Origin: an uncultured Oscillibacter sp.
Lineage (GTDB): Bacteria > Bacillota > Clostridia > Oscillospirales > Oscillospiraceae
DNA length: 35,272 nucleotides
Assembly (NCBI GenBank): GCA_910585385.1
Contig: CAJUDV010000023.1
Location: forward strand, 1-35,272
Reading direction: 5' to 3'
In this document: positions 6,808 to 14,250 of the stretch, in pieces
Numbering within the stretch: the stretch's first letter is position 1
How the letters are laid out: every line of letters begins with the position of its first letter
Translations under genes and position numbers: made by a program
The notes under the pieces: model-generated
What the model saw: the letters and a program-made list of their open reading frames with translations, nothing else
Database searches by the model: none
Told to the model about the DNA's origin: nothing

Positions 6808-8703
6808 CTAAGGCAGGTAGTTCAGGGGATTCCTGGCCGTGCCGTTGTAACGGACTTCGAAGTGGCAGTGATTCCCGGTGGAGTTGCCGGTGGAGCCTAC
6901 CCGGGCGATCTGCTGGCCCTTGTAGACGTGGGCCCCCACGGAGACCGTCAGGCTGCTGTTATGGCCGTAGTAGGTCTCGTAACCGTTGCCGTGGTTGATG
7001 CGGACCAGATAGCCGTATCCGCCCATCCAGCCGGCGTAGGTGACGGTGCCGCCGTCGGCGGCGTAGACCGGCGTGCCCCGGGGGGCCGCGATGTCGATGC
7101 CCTTGTGGTTGGTGGAGCCGATGCCGCCGGGGGACTTCCGCCCGCCGAAGCGAGAGGTGATGCGGCCTGTGATGGGCCAGCGGAAGGTGCCGGTGGGATG
7201 CCAGGTGGGCCGCTCCTTGGTGCCCCGGAGCTGGTGCTCAGTGACGGGCTCCCGGAGGGTCACGGAGGAGAGGACCGTCCGCTCCACCTCCTCGCCGTTG
7301 ACATAGGTGACGTTGGCCACCACGTCCGCCGCGCCGAAGACGCCCTTGGAGGTCACCTTGGTGTCGCCTTTGTACATGCTGGCGTCGTCGGTGTACTCCA
7401 CGTCGTAGTTCACCTCGGACACGTACCGCTCCTTCTGGACCACGGTCCGGGTCAGATAGGGCACAGAGGCGGACATGGTCAGAATTTCGCCAATCTGGAG
7501 CTTGTTGATGTCATAGCCGGGGTTGAGGGACTCCAGCTCCTTGGAGGTGATGCCGTGGGCTTCGGCGATCTCGGACCAGGTGTCGCCCTTTTTCACCTCG
7601 TAGGTGACCTCGGCGGTCTTGGTGCTGTACAGCGTCTCCGCCAGATAGCCCAGGTTCATGATCTCGTCGCTGGGAACATATTCCTCTTTAATCTCCACGC
7701 TCTCGGTGAAGTCGCAGGAGATGGTGTCCTCGTCGGTACCGGCGGCCTTGAGCTGTTTTAGAAGCTCATCCAGGGCGCCGGGGTAGGGCGTGGCCCCGAT
7801 AAACTCCCCGTCCACGTACAGGCAGTAGGCGGCAGTCACCAGGCCCACCTCCTGAGACAGGTCCTCGGCGTAGGTCTCCGGGTCCACCAGGTCCTGCCGG
7901 CGTAGCAGGCCGGAGGAGTACTGGATCAGGGAGTCATCAATGGTGAAGCTCTCCCCCAGGGTGCGGGCGGTGACCTGTTCCAGGTCGTGGCGCACCTCCT
8001 CGGCGGCGGACTGGGAGCTCATGGCGGCGATCACCTCACCGTCGTAGCTGACCGTGGTGCCGTAGGTGTAAGTGGAGAGGAACAGGGCCACCAGGGCAAT
8101 GCAGGCCGTACTCCCCAGAAACAGCAGGGGGTACAGCACCCGGCGTCCGGACGGCTGCGGCCGCTCCTGACGGGAGCTGCCCCGGCTGATGGCCCGTTTC
8201 CGGCGGCCCCAGAGGTGCTCCTGCAAGAGGCTGCCCCACATGGGGAGGATGCCCCAGATCAGCAGCAGGATCTGAATGAGAAACCGGTTGGACTCCGGAA
8301 AATGGGCGGCCTGCTTCTCCCGCAGGATGTGACGCCAGCGGCGCCTGGCCCGTTTGAGATTCCAGAGAATGGCCTGGTACCAGGTGACAGTGGGCCGTGG
8401 CTCGCCGGACCTGCGCCGGGCGGGGGCGGTCTTTCCGCCGGCGGCCTTGGGATCAGGCTCCTCCCAGGCGGGGATGGCGGCCCGCCGCTTGGCCGTGCGG
8501 CGGAGGCGGTCCTCCACCGCGTGCTCCACGGCCTCCGATGTGGCTGCGGGAGGTTCCGGCGCCAGCCCCCGGGAGTAGAGGCCCGCCGTGGCGCCGGTGG
8601 TCACCGAGGGGTCCAGCCGGCGCTCTTCCCGGCGCTCCTCCCGGGGTTTTGCCGCCCGCCGCCCGCCGGAGGGCGGCTTTTTAGATCTTGATCGTTGACT
8701 CAT
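6808..8703 (-). CDS. Membrane-anchored LysM-G5-M23 peptidase (cell-wall endopeptidase)
   Basis: The protein has 631 residues. A long basic, proline-rich cytoplasmic N-terminus precedes one membrane segment (about 189-212, LLFLGSTACIALVALFLS). Outside are a spacer, a LysM peptidoglycan-binding domain (about 364-408, VKKGDTWSEIAEAHGITSKE), a G5 domain (about 409-500) and a C-terminal M23/LytM zinc peptidase (about 530-631). The metal-site motifs HKGIDIA (HxxxD) and HCHFEV (HxH) are intact, so it should be active on peptide cross-links of peptidoglycan. The ATG at 8701-8703 has AGGAG 5-7 bases upstream; a frame extension to 8778 has no ribosome binding site. It has a promoter at 8750-8778 and its own terminator. 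Roles in cell separation or sporulation are possible but unproven. Confidence 0.92.
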   Translation of the reverse strand: MSQRSRSKKPPSGGRRAAKPREERREERRLDPSVTTGATAGLYSRGLAPEPPAATSEAVEHAVEDRLRRTAKRRAAIPAWEEPDPKAAGGKTAPARRRSGEPRPTVTWYQAILWNLKRARRRWRHILREKQAAHFPESNRFLIQILLLIWGILPMWGSLLQEHLWGRRKRAISRGSSRQERPQPSGRRVLYPLLFLGSTACIALVALFLSTYTYGTTVSYDGEVIAAMSSQSAAEEVRHDLEQVTARTLGESFTIDDSLIQYSSGLLRRQDLVDPETYAEDLSQEVGLVTAAYCLYVDGEFIGATPYPGALDELLKQLKAAGTDEDTISCDFTESVEIKEEYVPSDEIMNLGYLAETLYSTKTAEVTYEVKKGDTWSEIAEAHGITSKELESLNPGYDINKLQIGEILTMSASVPYLTRTVVQKERYVSEVNYDVEYTDDASMYKGDTKVTSKGVFGAADVVANVTYVNGEEVERTVLSSVTLREPVTEHQLRGTKERPTWHPTGTFRWPITGRITSRFGGRKSPGGIGSTNHKGIDIAAPRGTPVYAADGGTVTYAGWMGGYGYLVRINHGNGYETYYGHNSSLTVSVGAHVYKGQQIARVGSTGNSTGNHCHFEVRYNGTARNPLNYLP

Positions 8704-8749
8704 AACACTCCTGATAAAGGCATAAAAGTTACAATTTGTTACCGTTGGT

Positions 8750-8778
8750 ATCATACCGCTTTTCACCGCTCCCGTCAA
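8750..8778 (-). promoter_or_regulatory. Promoter of the M23 peptidase gene
   Basis: Minus strand: TTGACG (8773-8778), a 17-base spacer, then TATGAT (8750-8755). It lies about 47 bases upstream of the start codon. Confidence 0.75.
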
Positions 8779-8927
8779 CCCTGGAAAGTGCCGGAAACAA
8801 GAATTTTTATGGGGAGAAACTGTCCGTATATCCGTGATTTAGCCGAAAACGCTGTATAGACGATGCGTTTTCTTTGACTGGCGGTGAAATAAATGTAAAT
8901 TTTTTTGTGAGGATTTTCATTTTTCAA

Positions 8928-8955
8928 TTGACCCGGCGGTCCAGAGGTGTATAAT
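8928..8955 (+). promoter_or_regulatory. pta promoter
   Basis: TTGACC (8928-8933), a 16-base spacer and a perfect TATAAT (8950-8955). The ribosome binding site GGAGG is at 8991-8995. The 300-base divergent region to the M23 gene also holds AT-rich sequence (8880-8927) but no other feature that I can support. Confidence 0.8.
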
Positions 8956-9005
8956 AAAATTGATTTGATCCGTATGCTTTAAACTTTTTTGGAGGTAATG
9001 GAAAC

Positions 9006-9986
9006 ATGTTTGAATTTCTCATTAAAAAGCTGAAGGCCCATCCCCGCCGGATTGTGTTCACTGAGGGCACGGACCCCCGCATTCTGGAGGCGTCTGCCCG
9101 CCTGCTGTCCGGTACGTTTCTGACCCCTGTTCTGGTAGGCAGGCCCGACGAGGTCTTCGCCGCCGCGGAGGAGGCCGGATTCAACATTCGGGGCGCCGAG
9201 ATCGTGGACCCCGAGGCCTTTGAGGACATGGACAAGATGGTCTCCGCCATGGTGGAGCTGCGCAAGGGCAAGATGACGGAGGACCAGTGCCGCGCCATGC
9301 TGAAGCAGGGCAACTATTTCGGCACGATGCTGGTGAAAATGGGCTACGCCGACGCCCTGCTGGGCGGCGCCACGTACTCCACCGCCGACACGGTCCGCCC
9401 CGCTTTGCAGCTGATCAAAACCAAGCCCGGCTGCAAGATTGTCTCCTCCTGCTTTATTCTGGTCCGCTCCACCACCGTGGGCGACCGCGAGGTCATCGCC
9501 ATGGCGGACTGCGCCATTAACATCAAGCCCAGCGAGGATGAGCTGGTGGAGATCGCCCTGGAGACCGCCGGTACGGCCCGCCTCTTCGGCATCGACCCCC
9601 ATATGGCCTTCCTGAGCTATTCCACCCACGGCTCCGGCTCCGGCGAGGACGTGGACAAGATGCGCAATGCCTGCGCCAAGGCCAAGGCCCAGGCTCCCGA
9701 CATCGTCATCGACGGCGAGCTGCAGTTTGACGCCGCCGTGTCCCACCGGGTGGCGGAGACCAAGTGCCCCGAGTCTCCCCTGGCGGGCCGGGCCAACACC
9801 TTCATCTTCCCGGACATCAACGCCGGCAACATCGGCTATAAGATCTGCCAGCGCATGGGCGGCTTCGAGGCCTACGGTCCCATCCTCCAGGGCCTGAACG
9901 CCCCCATTAACGACCTCTCCCGGGGCTGCAACGGCCAGGAGGTCTACTCCATGGCCCTGATCACCGCGGGCCTGTGCGAGGACTGA
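9006..9986 (+). CDS. pta: Phosphate acetyltransferase
   Basis: The enzyme interconverts acetyl-CoA plus phosphate and acetyl phosphate plus CoA. With acetate kinase it makes ATP during fermentation. The 326-residue length and whole sequence fit the short class of Pta found in Firmicutes. Landmarks are IVFTEGTDPRILEAS near the N-terminus, LGGATYSTADTVRPALQ, FLSYSTHGSGSGEDVDK and the C-terminal NTFIFPDINAGNIGYK, then LSRGCNGQEVY. The ATG follows GGAGG with 10 bases between. It is monocistronic, with its own promoter and a strong terminator; ackA is not adjacent. Acetyl phosphate could donate phosphate to receiver proteins such as the one at 16553, but that link is inference. Confidence 0.96.
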   Translation: MFEFLIKKLKAHPRRIVFTEGTDPRILEASARLLSGTFLTPVLVGRPDEVFAAAEEAGFNIRGAEIVDPEAFEDMDKMVSAMVELRKGKMTEDQCRAMLKQGNYFGTMLVKMGYADALLGGATYSTADTVRPALQLIKTKPGCKIVSSCFILVRSTTVGDREVIAMADCAINIKPSEDELVEIALETAGTARLFGIDPHMAFLSYSTHGSGSGEDVDKMRNACAKAKAQAPDIVIDGELQFDAAVSHRVAETKCPESPLAGRANTFIFPDINAGNIGYKICQRMGGFEAYGPILQGLNAPINDLSRGCNGQEVYSMALITAGLCED

Positions 9987-10018
9987 GCAATACATCGGGC
10001 AGATGCCCCTGCTGAAAA

Positions 10019-10049
10019 GACGGGAACGCCAGCGGCGTTCCCGTCTTTT
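10019..10049 (+). terminator. pta terminator
   Basis: A perfect 12-bp stem, GACGGGAACGCC with its complement (10019-10045), has a 3-base loop and is followed by TTTT. Confidence 0.92.
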
Positions 10050-10079
10050 GTCCGGCGCCGCCCAACGGAAGTCCGATTT

Positions 10080-10102
10080 GTATAAAGAGTTTAATTTTAT
10101 AC
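10080..10102. repeat. Inverted repeat GTATAAA-N9-TTTATAC upstream of XRE gene
   Basis: A perfect 7-bp inverted repeat lies 8 bases upstream of the probable -35 box of the regulator gene. Possible operator. Confidence 0.45.
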
Positions 10103-10110
10103 GACAGGTA

Positions 10111-10143
10111 TTGACAAATTTCCCGGCGCAAAGCATCTTTGCG
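10111..10143 (+). promoter_or_regulatory. XRE gene promoter with overlapping operator-like palindrome
   Basis: A perfect TTGACA (10111-10116) has a weak CATCTT -10 at 17 bases (10134-10139). The perfect palindrome CGCAAAG-CAT-CTTTGCG (10127-10143) covers the -10, exactly where a repressor would block transcription. The placement suggests autoregulation by the downstream XRE protein. Confidence 0.55.
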
Positions 10144-10188
10144 TGACAGCGTGGGGGTACGGGAGTATCATGGTGGCGAGGTGATGGG

Positions 10189-10902
10189 ATGCGCGACATC
10201 GGAAAGAACATCAGAGCCGCCCGGGTCCGGCGGGGGCTGACCCAGGAGGAGCTGGCGGAGCGGCTCCACGTCAGCCGCCAGACCGTGAGCAACTACGAGA
10301 CGGGCCGGTCCCGGCCGGACGTGGAGATGCTGCTGCGCGCGGCGGAGCAGCTGGGGGTGGACGTCCAGGTTTTGCTGTACGGTGAGCCCCTCCGGCCGGA
10401 GCGCCGGCGGGAGATCTGCCGCTTACTGGCGGAGGGGACGGCGCTGCTGGTGCTGGGGAGTGGCATTTTCCTGCTGAGGCGGTGGGCCGGGAGGTTTTTG
10501 AGGCGGGCCTTCACAGTTGCCCCGCTGTATCTGACGCAGTCCACCGCCGTTCCCGCGTTTTACACGCTGCTGGGCTGGGGAGTGCTCCGGGCCTGCGGGA
10601 TTTTCCTGGGCGCCAGGCCGCTGGCGGAGAGGCGGGCCAGACCCCTGCGGCGGGCGGTGCTCATCTTCCTGGCCGTCTGGGCGGCGCTGGCGGCGCCCAT
10701 GGTGGTGTGGAATATCTGCCAGACCGTCCATACGCTCCTCCGGGGACCGGGGAGCTCTTTGGGGTGGAATGTGAACATTCCCCGGTGGTGGGAACGGGCC
10801 GGGATCTGGCAGCTCTATGTGATAGAGCGGTTTCCGGCGGTGTTTGCCCTCTTCGGCGCGTCGCTGTGGAGCACCCGGCCGGGGCGGAGGGAGAATCCAT
10901 AA
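10189..10902 (+). CDS. XRE-family regulator with C-terminal membrane domain
   Basis: The protein has 237 residues. Residues 4-60 are a Cro/C1-type helix-turn-helix (IRAARVRRGLTQEELAERLH, then SRQTVSNYETGRSRPD). The rest holds about four hydrophobic segments (for example ALLVLGSGIFLL, FYTLLGWGVLRACGIFLG, AVLIFLAVWAALAAPMVVW and a C-terminal one). It is therefore probably a membrane-tethered DNA-binding protein, a common Firmicutes arrangement. Its ligand or signal is unknown. The ATG has GAGGTG upstream. It is a single gene between the pta terminator and a converging small gene. Two palindromes lie in its promoter region, suggesting autoregulation. The stop codon overlaps the A tract of the neighbouring gene's terminator. 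Confidence 0.85.
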   Translation: MRDIGKNIRAARVRRGLTQEELAERLHVSRQTVSNYETGRSRPDVEMLLRAAEQLGVDVQVLLYGEPLRPERRREICRLLAEGTALLVLGSGIFLLRRWAGRFLRRAFTVAPLYLTQSTAVPAFYTLLGWGVLRACGIFLGARPLAERRARPLRRAVLIFLAVWAALAAPMVVWNICQTVHTLLRGPGSSLGWNVNIPRWWERAGIWQLYVIERFPAVFALFGASLWSTRPGRRENP

Positions 10903-10930
10903 AAAAGCGGCCCCGCCGTGACGGAGCCGC
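10901..10930 (-). terminator. Terminator of the 52-aa gene
   Basis: On the minus strand, GCGGCTCC (10930-10923) pairs with GGGGCCGC (10914-10907), with one G-U pair, around an 8-base loop. Six T residues follow (complement of 10901-10906). Confidence 0.85.
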
Positions 10931-10935
10931 CGTAT

Positions 10936-11094
10936 TTAATCCGGACACAGGGGGTCGGGGTCCGTACCTTCCAAAAAGAGATCCTCGGCCTGCCGCTGGG
11001 CCTCCATCAGACGGGCCTCCAGCCTGTGAAGTGTCTCCTCCGCGTCTGTCAGAGTGTTGAACAGCAAGAGATATTCTTTGGCAATCGTCTGCAT
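10936..11094 (-). CDS. Small 52-residue protein, probable coiled coil
   Basis: This short gene begins MQTIAKEYLLLFNTLTDAEE and ends in PDPLCPD. The middle (about residues 17-45, EETLHRLEARLMEAQRQAED) is a charged heptad-like helix that could form a coiled coil. I do not recognise a family. Support for a real gene is AAAGGA about 9 bases upstream of the ATG (11092-11094), and an excellent intrinsic terminator 6 bases after the stop. It also sits alone between converging and diverging neighbours. The upstream region has a CCACA-AAA-TGTGG palindrome (11118-11130) and a TATCAT -10-like box near 11144, but no convincing -35. Function unknown. Confidence 0.7.
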   Translation of the reverse strand: MQTIAKEYLLLFNTLTDAEETLHRLEARLMEAQRQAEDLFLEGTDPDPLCPD

Positions 11095-11414
11095 TTTTCT
11101 TCGTCCTTTCTAAACGACCACAAAATGTGGATTGGAGTACCCTTATGATACACAAAATCATGCGGAAAACTTGTCTTAATTTGTCGAGGGGAATGGGAAA
11201 CTGAAAAAAAATATAAAAGGACGGAGATTGGTTGGGAGATTCAACGAAAAACCACGGGTTATGGCTGATTTTCCCGACTTGCCGGGTCAGAGGCGGGGGA
11301 TTGCGCTGAAAGGCGGAATCTGATATGATAATAAAGCAAGGAGCGAAGGGCGCGGAACGGCGCTTCCGACAAGGCGCCGCTGGGGCGCTGAAATATGATT
11401 TTGGGAGGCAGCGT
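11095..11414. other. Divergent intergenic region between the 52-aa gene and the DUF2185-like gene
   Basis: This 320-base region is AT-rich in the middle (11160-11220). It holds the leader of the minus-strand small gene, with palindrome CCACA-AAA-TGTGG at 11118-11130, the plus-strand promoter at 11301-11329, and a leader of about 80 bases with a CGGCGC/GCGCCG hairpin (about 11363-11384). No reading frame here has a ribosome binding site. Confidence 0.5.
11301..11329 (+). promoter_or_regulatory. Promoter of the DUF2185-like gene
   Basis: TTGCGC (11301-11306), a 17-base spacer, then TATGAT (11324-11329). The -35 is weak and the -10 good. Confidence 0.55.
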
Positions 11415-12026
11415 ATGAAGTACACATACAATATTCATGGAAAGCTTGTATCCCTCTCCTGCCGGGAGGAGTGGAAGCCCACCGCGGACTTTCTCGCGGG
11501 AATTCTGCTGGAGGAGGAGAAGGCCGGCGGTGCGTTGGAGGAGGACAGCATCATCCAGATTGGGTGGAGCTTTTACAAGTTTGTGAAATGCGGGCAGGGA
11601 TTCCAGATGGTGACCTTTGACTATGTGGGGGACCCCTTCTCCGCCACGGAGGAGGACCTGTCCCTGAGCCTGCGGATTTTCCACGAGCAGACGGAGATTC
11701 TGAACAAGGCCCAGCTCCAGGCGCAGGCGGTGACCACCTCCTTTCAGGACACCATGCTCATGAAGAACACCGCCAGGACGGCGGACACCGTCTATCTCCA
11801 GCGGCTGGAGCCCGTCTGCGAGGGGGACTCCGGCTGGTATATGGGCGTCATCGGCGAGGAGGGCTCCGATGATCCCGGGGACTACACCCGCGTCCACACC
11901 TACCAGCTCCTCTCCTTCTGCGAGGCGGCCCTGGCGCTGATGCCGCTGCCCCTGGGGACCATCGGCCTCTTTGAGCGGGGCCAGCTGGTAGAGGTGGTGG
12001 ACGAGAACAACAAAAATCTCTTTTAG
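11415..12026 (+). CDS. Protein with C-terminal DUF2185/Imm33-like domain
   Basis: The protein has 203 residues. The N-terminal 110 residues (opening MKYTYNIHGKLVSLS) are not recognised. The C-terminal half, from about residue 110, fits the DUF2185 (Imm33-like) pattern. It has a DSGWYMGVIGEEG block (138-150) with the usual acidic run (SDDPGDY), an aliphatic segment, LPLGTIGLFERG (179-190) and VEVVDE. Some members are immunity proteins to polymorphic toxins, but no toxin gene is nearby, so that role is not supported here. The ATG is preceded by GGGAGG at good spacing. An in-frame ATG at 11325 lacks a ribosome binding site and lies in the -10 box. The gene has its own promoter and a very strong terminator. 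Confidence 0.65.
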   Translation: MKYTYNIHGKLVSLSCREEWKPTADFLAGILLEEEKAGGALEEDSIIQIGWSFYKFVKCGQGFQMVTFDYVGDPFSATEEDLSLSLRIFHEQTEILNKAQLQAQAVTTSFQDTMLMKNTARTADTVYLQRLEPVCEGDSGWYMGVIGEEGSDDPGDYTRVHTYQLLSFCEAALALMPLPLGTIGLFERGQLVEVVDENNKNLF

Positions 12027-12046
12027 CGCCGTCCGGAAGAAACCGG

Positions 12047-12088
12047 CCCCGCCGCCCCGCCGCTATGCGGCGGGGCGGCGGGGTTTTT
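12047..12088 (+). terminator. Strong terminator, 17-bp perfect stem
   Basis: The CCCCGCCGCCCCGCCGC arm (12047-12063) pairs perfectly with 12067-12083 around a TAT loop, followed by TTTTT. It could also slow transcription arriving from the convergent metal-transport operon. Confidence 0.93.
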
Positions 12089-12168
12089 CTAAAGAAGCGG
12101 ATGCCTTTTTGGCTGGGGCGCCTGTAAGGCAAGGGGGGAGCGCCGGGAGGGATGTCCTTTTCGGGGGG

Positions 12169-12978
12169 TCAGCGCCGCGGGACGCCGGCAAGACAGGACA
12201 GGAGAAACAGCGCCAGGTTGGCGCACACCACCGTGGCCCCCACCGGGGTGGAGCAGGTAAAGGACACCGCCAGCCCCGCGCAGAAGCAGACCACCGAGAC
12301 CACCGCGGCGCAGAGAACCACGCCCCGGAAGCTTCTGAAGAGCCGCATGGCCGTCAGGGCGGGGAAGATGACCAGGGAGGAGATCAGCATGGCCCCCATC
12401 ATGCGCATCCCCAGAACAATGGTCAGGGCGGTGAGGACGGCCAAAAGGGTGTTGTAGCGGTCCACGTTCAGCCCGGCAGCCCGGGAGAAGCTCTCGTCAA
12501 AGGTTACGGCGAACAGCTTGTGGTAGAACAGGATGAACAGGGCCAGCACAGCGGCGGACACCAGGACCGACAGGGCCACGTCCGCCCGGGACATGGCCAG
12601 GACGCTGCCGAACATATAGTTGTCCACGTCGGTGGTCATGCCGGTGGTGCGGGAGATAACCATGATGCCGATGGCCAGAGACGAGGCGCTGACGGCGGCA
12701 ATGGCCGCGTCGCTGTTCCAATGGGGATTTCCCGCCATGCGCAGCAGAAAAAAGGCCGCCAGCACCACCACGGGGATGGAGAAGTACAGCGGCGTGAAGC
12801 CCAGGGCCACGGCAATGGCCAGGGCCCCAAAGGAGACGTGGCTCAGCCCGTCGCCGATCATGGAGTACCGTTTCAGCACCAGAGATACGCCCAGCAGGGC
12901 GCAGCACAGGGACACCAGCGTTCCGGCAACCAGCGCCCGCCGCATGAAGGGGAAGGAGAAGATTTGAAGAAGACTCAT
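12169..12978 (-). CDS. znuB: Zinc/manganese ABC transporter permease (ABC-3 family)
   Basis: The 269-residue membrane protein has seven to eight hydrophobic helices. The family signature region GLSHVSFGALAIAVALG (about residues 44-60) and the later LLAVLTALTIVLGMRMMGAM segment match ZnuB/MntB-type permeases. It forms the channel for metal imported with the ATPase encoded just upstream. The ATG overlaps the stop of the ATPase gene by 4 bases, indicating translational coupling. No substrate-binding lipoprotein (ZnuA) gene lies in the window, so it must be elsewhere. Zinc rather than manganese is inferred from the Fur-family gene that leads the operon. No clear terminator was found after the stop. 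Confidence 0.9.
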   Translation of the reverse strand: MSLLQIFSFPFMRRALVAGTLVSLCCALLGVSLVLKRYSMIGDGLSHVSFGALAIAVALGFTPLYFSIPVVVLAAFFLLRMAGNPHWNSDAAIAAVSASSLAIGIMVISRTTGMTTDVDNYMFGSVLAMSRADVALSVLVSAAVLALFILFYHKLFAVTFDESFSRAAGLNVDRYNTLLAVLTALTIVLGMRMMGAMLISSLVIFPALTAMRLFRSFRGVVLCAAVVSVVCFCAGLAVSFTCSTPVGATVVCANLALFLLSCLAGVPRR

Positions 12979-13688
12979 AGCTCCGCCTCCTGAAAGCGCC
13001 GCCCCTGAGGGGAGGCCAGATACTCTGCCGCGGTACCGCAGAAGAAGCCGCCGCGGCCGATGTGCAGCACCGTGCGGGCCTGACGCAGGGCGGGCCGCAG
13101 ATCATGGGTCACCATGACCACGGCCATACCCTCCTTTTCATTGAGATAGGACAGGGTTTTGTACAGGTCCTGGGCGGCGGCGGGGTCCAGGCCGGTGATG
13201 GGCTCGTCCAGAATCAGCAGCCGCCCGGCGGCGCACAGCGCCCGGGCCAGCAGCACCCGCTGCTGCTGGCCGCCGGAGAGGTTCCGGTAGCTCTCGTCCT
13301 TTAGCTCCAGGATTCCCAGCTTGCCCATGTTCATCAGTGCCGACGATTTCTGGGCGGCGGAGTAGAAAAAGCGGCTTCCCCGCTGGCTGAGACAGCCGGA
13401 GAGCACCACCTCCCAAACCGAGGCGGGGAAGTCCCGCTGGGCCCGGGTCTGCTGGGGCAGGTAGCCGATGGCCCCCCGCCGCAGCTCCGGCGCCCGCCAG
13501 ATCTCCCCGGACTGGGGCGCCAGCAGCCCCAGCAGGCCCCGCAGCAGAGTGGACTTGCCGGAGCCGTTGTCCCCCACCACGCAGAGATAGTCCCCCGCCC
13601 GGATGGAGAGATTCAGATGGGTCAGGACGTTCTGCCCCTCATAGCCCAGAGATACGTCCCGGCAGGCCAGCAGTTCAGGTCGCTCCAT
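12975..13688 (-). CDS. znuC: Zinc/manganese ABC transporter ATP-binding protein
   Basis: The 237-residue ATPase has all motifs: Walker A GDNGSGKST (39-47), Q-loop YLPQQ (76-80), signature LSGGQQQR (137-144), Walker B LLILDEP (157-163) and H-loop VMVTHDL. It powers uptake through the ABC-3 permease that follows. The ATG at 13686-13688 lies within the end of the Fur-family gene (14-base overlap), so the three genes are one transcript. A ribosome binding site (GGAGG) is present within the end of the upstream gene. Confidence 0.92.
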   Translation of the reverse strand: MERPELLACRDVSLGYEGQNVLTHLNLSIRAGDYLCVVGDNGSGKSTLLRGLLGLLAPQSGEIWRAPELRRGAIGYLPQQTRAQRDFPASVWEVVLSGCLSQRGSRFFYSAAQKSSALMNMGKLGILELKDESYRNLSGGQQQRVLLARALCAAGRLLILDEPITGLDPAAAQDLYKTLSYLNEKEGMAVVMVTHDLRPALRQARTVLHIGRGGFFCGTAAEYLASPQGRRFQEAEL

Positions 13689-14088
13689 GGGTGGCCTCCT
13701 CTCCTCCGCAGGTATCGCACAGCCCCGTCAGAATGGTCCGGCGGGGGTCCACATGGAAGCGGTGGTCCGACTTCAGGTGGCGGCAGAGCTCCTCCAGGTG
13801 GGAGCAGTCCAGGTGGACCATGCGGCCGCAGGTCTCGCAGCGCAGCAAAAAGCACGTCCGGGCGCCGCCGTGAAGGCAGAACTGGTACAGCGCACCCTCT
13901 CCGGTGTCTACCCGGTGAACCTGCCCGGCCTGCTCCAGCCGCTCCAGCTGGCGGTACACGGTGGCCAGGCCCACCGGACACTGGTCCCGCCGCAGGGCCG
14001 CCGCGATCTCGCAGGCGGTGAGAGCCTCCTCGGGCCGCCGCTCCAGGCAGCGGAGGACGGCCTGCCGTTGTCTTGTGTTGTATGGCAT
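13675..14088 (-). CDS. zur: Fur-family metal regulator, probably Zur
   Basis: The 137-residue protein has an N-terminal winged helix (about 1-60, recognition helix near VGLATVYRQLERL) and a C-terminal dimer domain with two CxxC pairs (C84/C87 in RCETCGR, C124/C127 in LCDTCGG) for structural zinc. The usual HHDH-type sensory cluster of Fur is replaced by RTCFLLR. Position at the head of a znuCB-like operon argues for zinc sensing, but manganese or peroxide sensing cannot be excluded. The ATG has CGGAGG upstream. A promoter with a Fur-type box just after the start point indicates autorepression of the whole operon when metal is plentiful. Confidence 0.85.
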   Translation of the reverse strand: MPYNTRQRQAVLRCLERRPEEALTACEIAAALRRDQCPVGLATVYRQLERLEQAGQVHRVDTGEGALYQFCLHGGARTCFLLRCETCGRMVHLDCSHLEELCRHLKSDHRFHVDPRRTILTGLCDTCGGEEATHGAT

Positions 14089-14103
14089 ATAGTGCCTCCG
14101 ATT

Positions 14104-14118
14104 TGAAAGTTATTCTCA
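14104..14118. promoter_or_regulatory. Fur/Zur-type 7-1-7 box
   Basis: TGAAAGT-T-ATTCTCA matches the 7-1-7 Fur-family consensus TGATAAT-N-ATTATCA at 11 of 14 positions. It lies between the promoter and the start codon of the Fur-family gene, where a bound dimer would block elongation or initiation. Confidence 0.65.
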
Positions 14119-14131
14119 ATTTTGTGCCTCT

Positions 14132-14159
14132 ATTATAAATCTTTAAACGAAAAAGTCAA
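14132..14159 (-). promoter_or_regulatory. Promoter of the zur-znuCB operon
   Basis: Minus strand: TTGACT (14154-14159), a 16-base spacer, then a perfect TATAAT (14132-14137). It lies back to back with a plus-strand promoter at 14166. Confidence 0.85.
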
Positions 14160-14165
14160 GGGTGG

Positions 14166-14194
14166 TTGAAAACCGGGAGAGGATAGGATATAGT
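14166..14194 (+). promoter_or_regulatory. Promoter of the nucleotidyltransferase gene
   Basis: TTGAAA (14166-14171), a 17-base spacer, then TATAGT (14189-14194). Only 6 bases separate it from the -35 of the divergent metal operon. Confidence 0.65.
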
Positions 14195-14250
14195 ACTGTT
14201 ATCAAATATGAAAAAGGGCCGCTGCCGGCGGCCTGTGCGCGGAGGATGTT

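Noticed and set aside
8979..10292. Minus-strand frame (437 codons) opposite pta
   Set aside because: It is antisense to pta and crosses its promoter and terminator.
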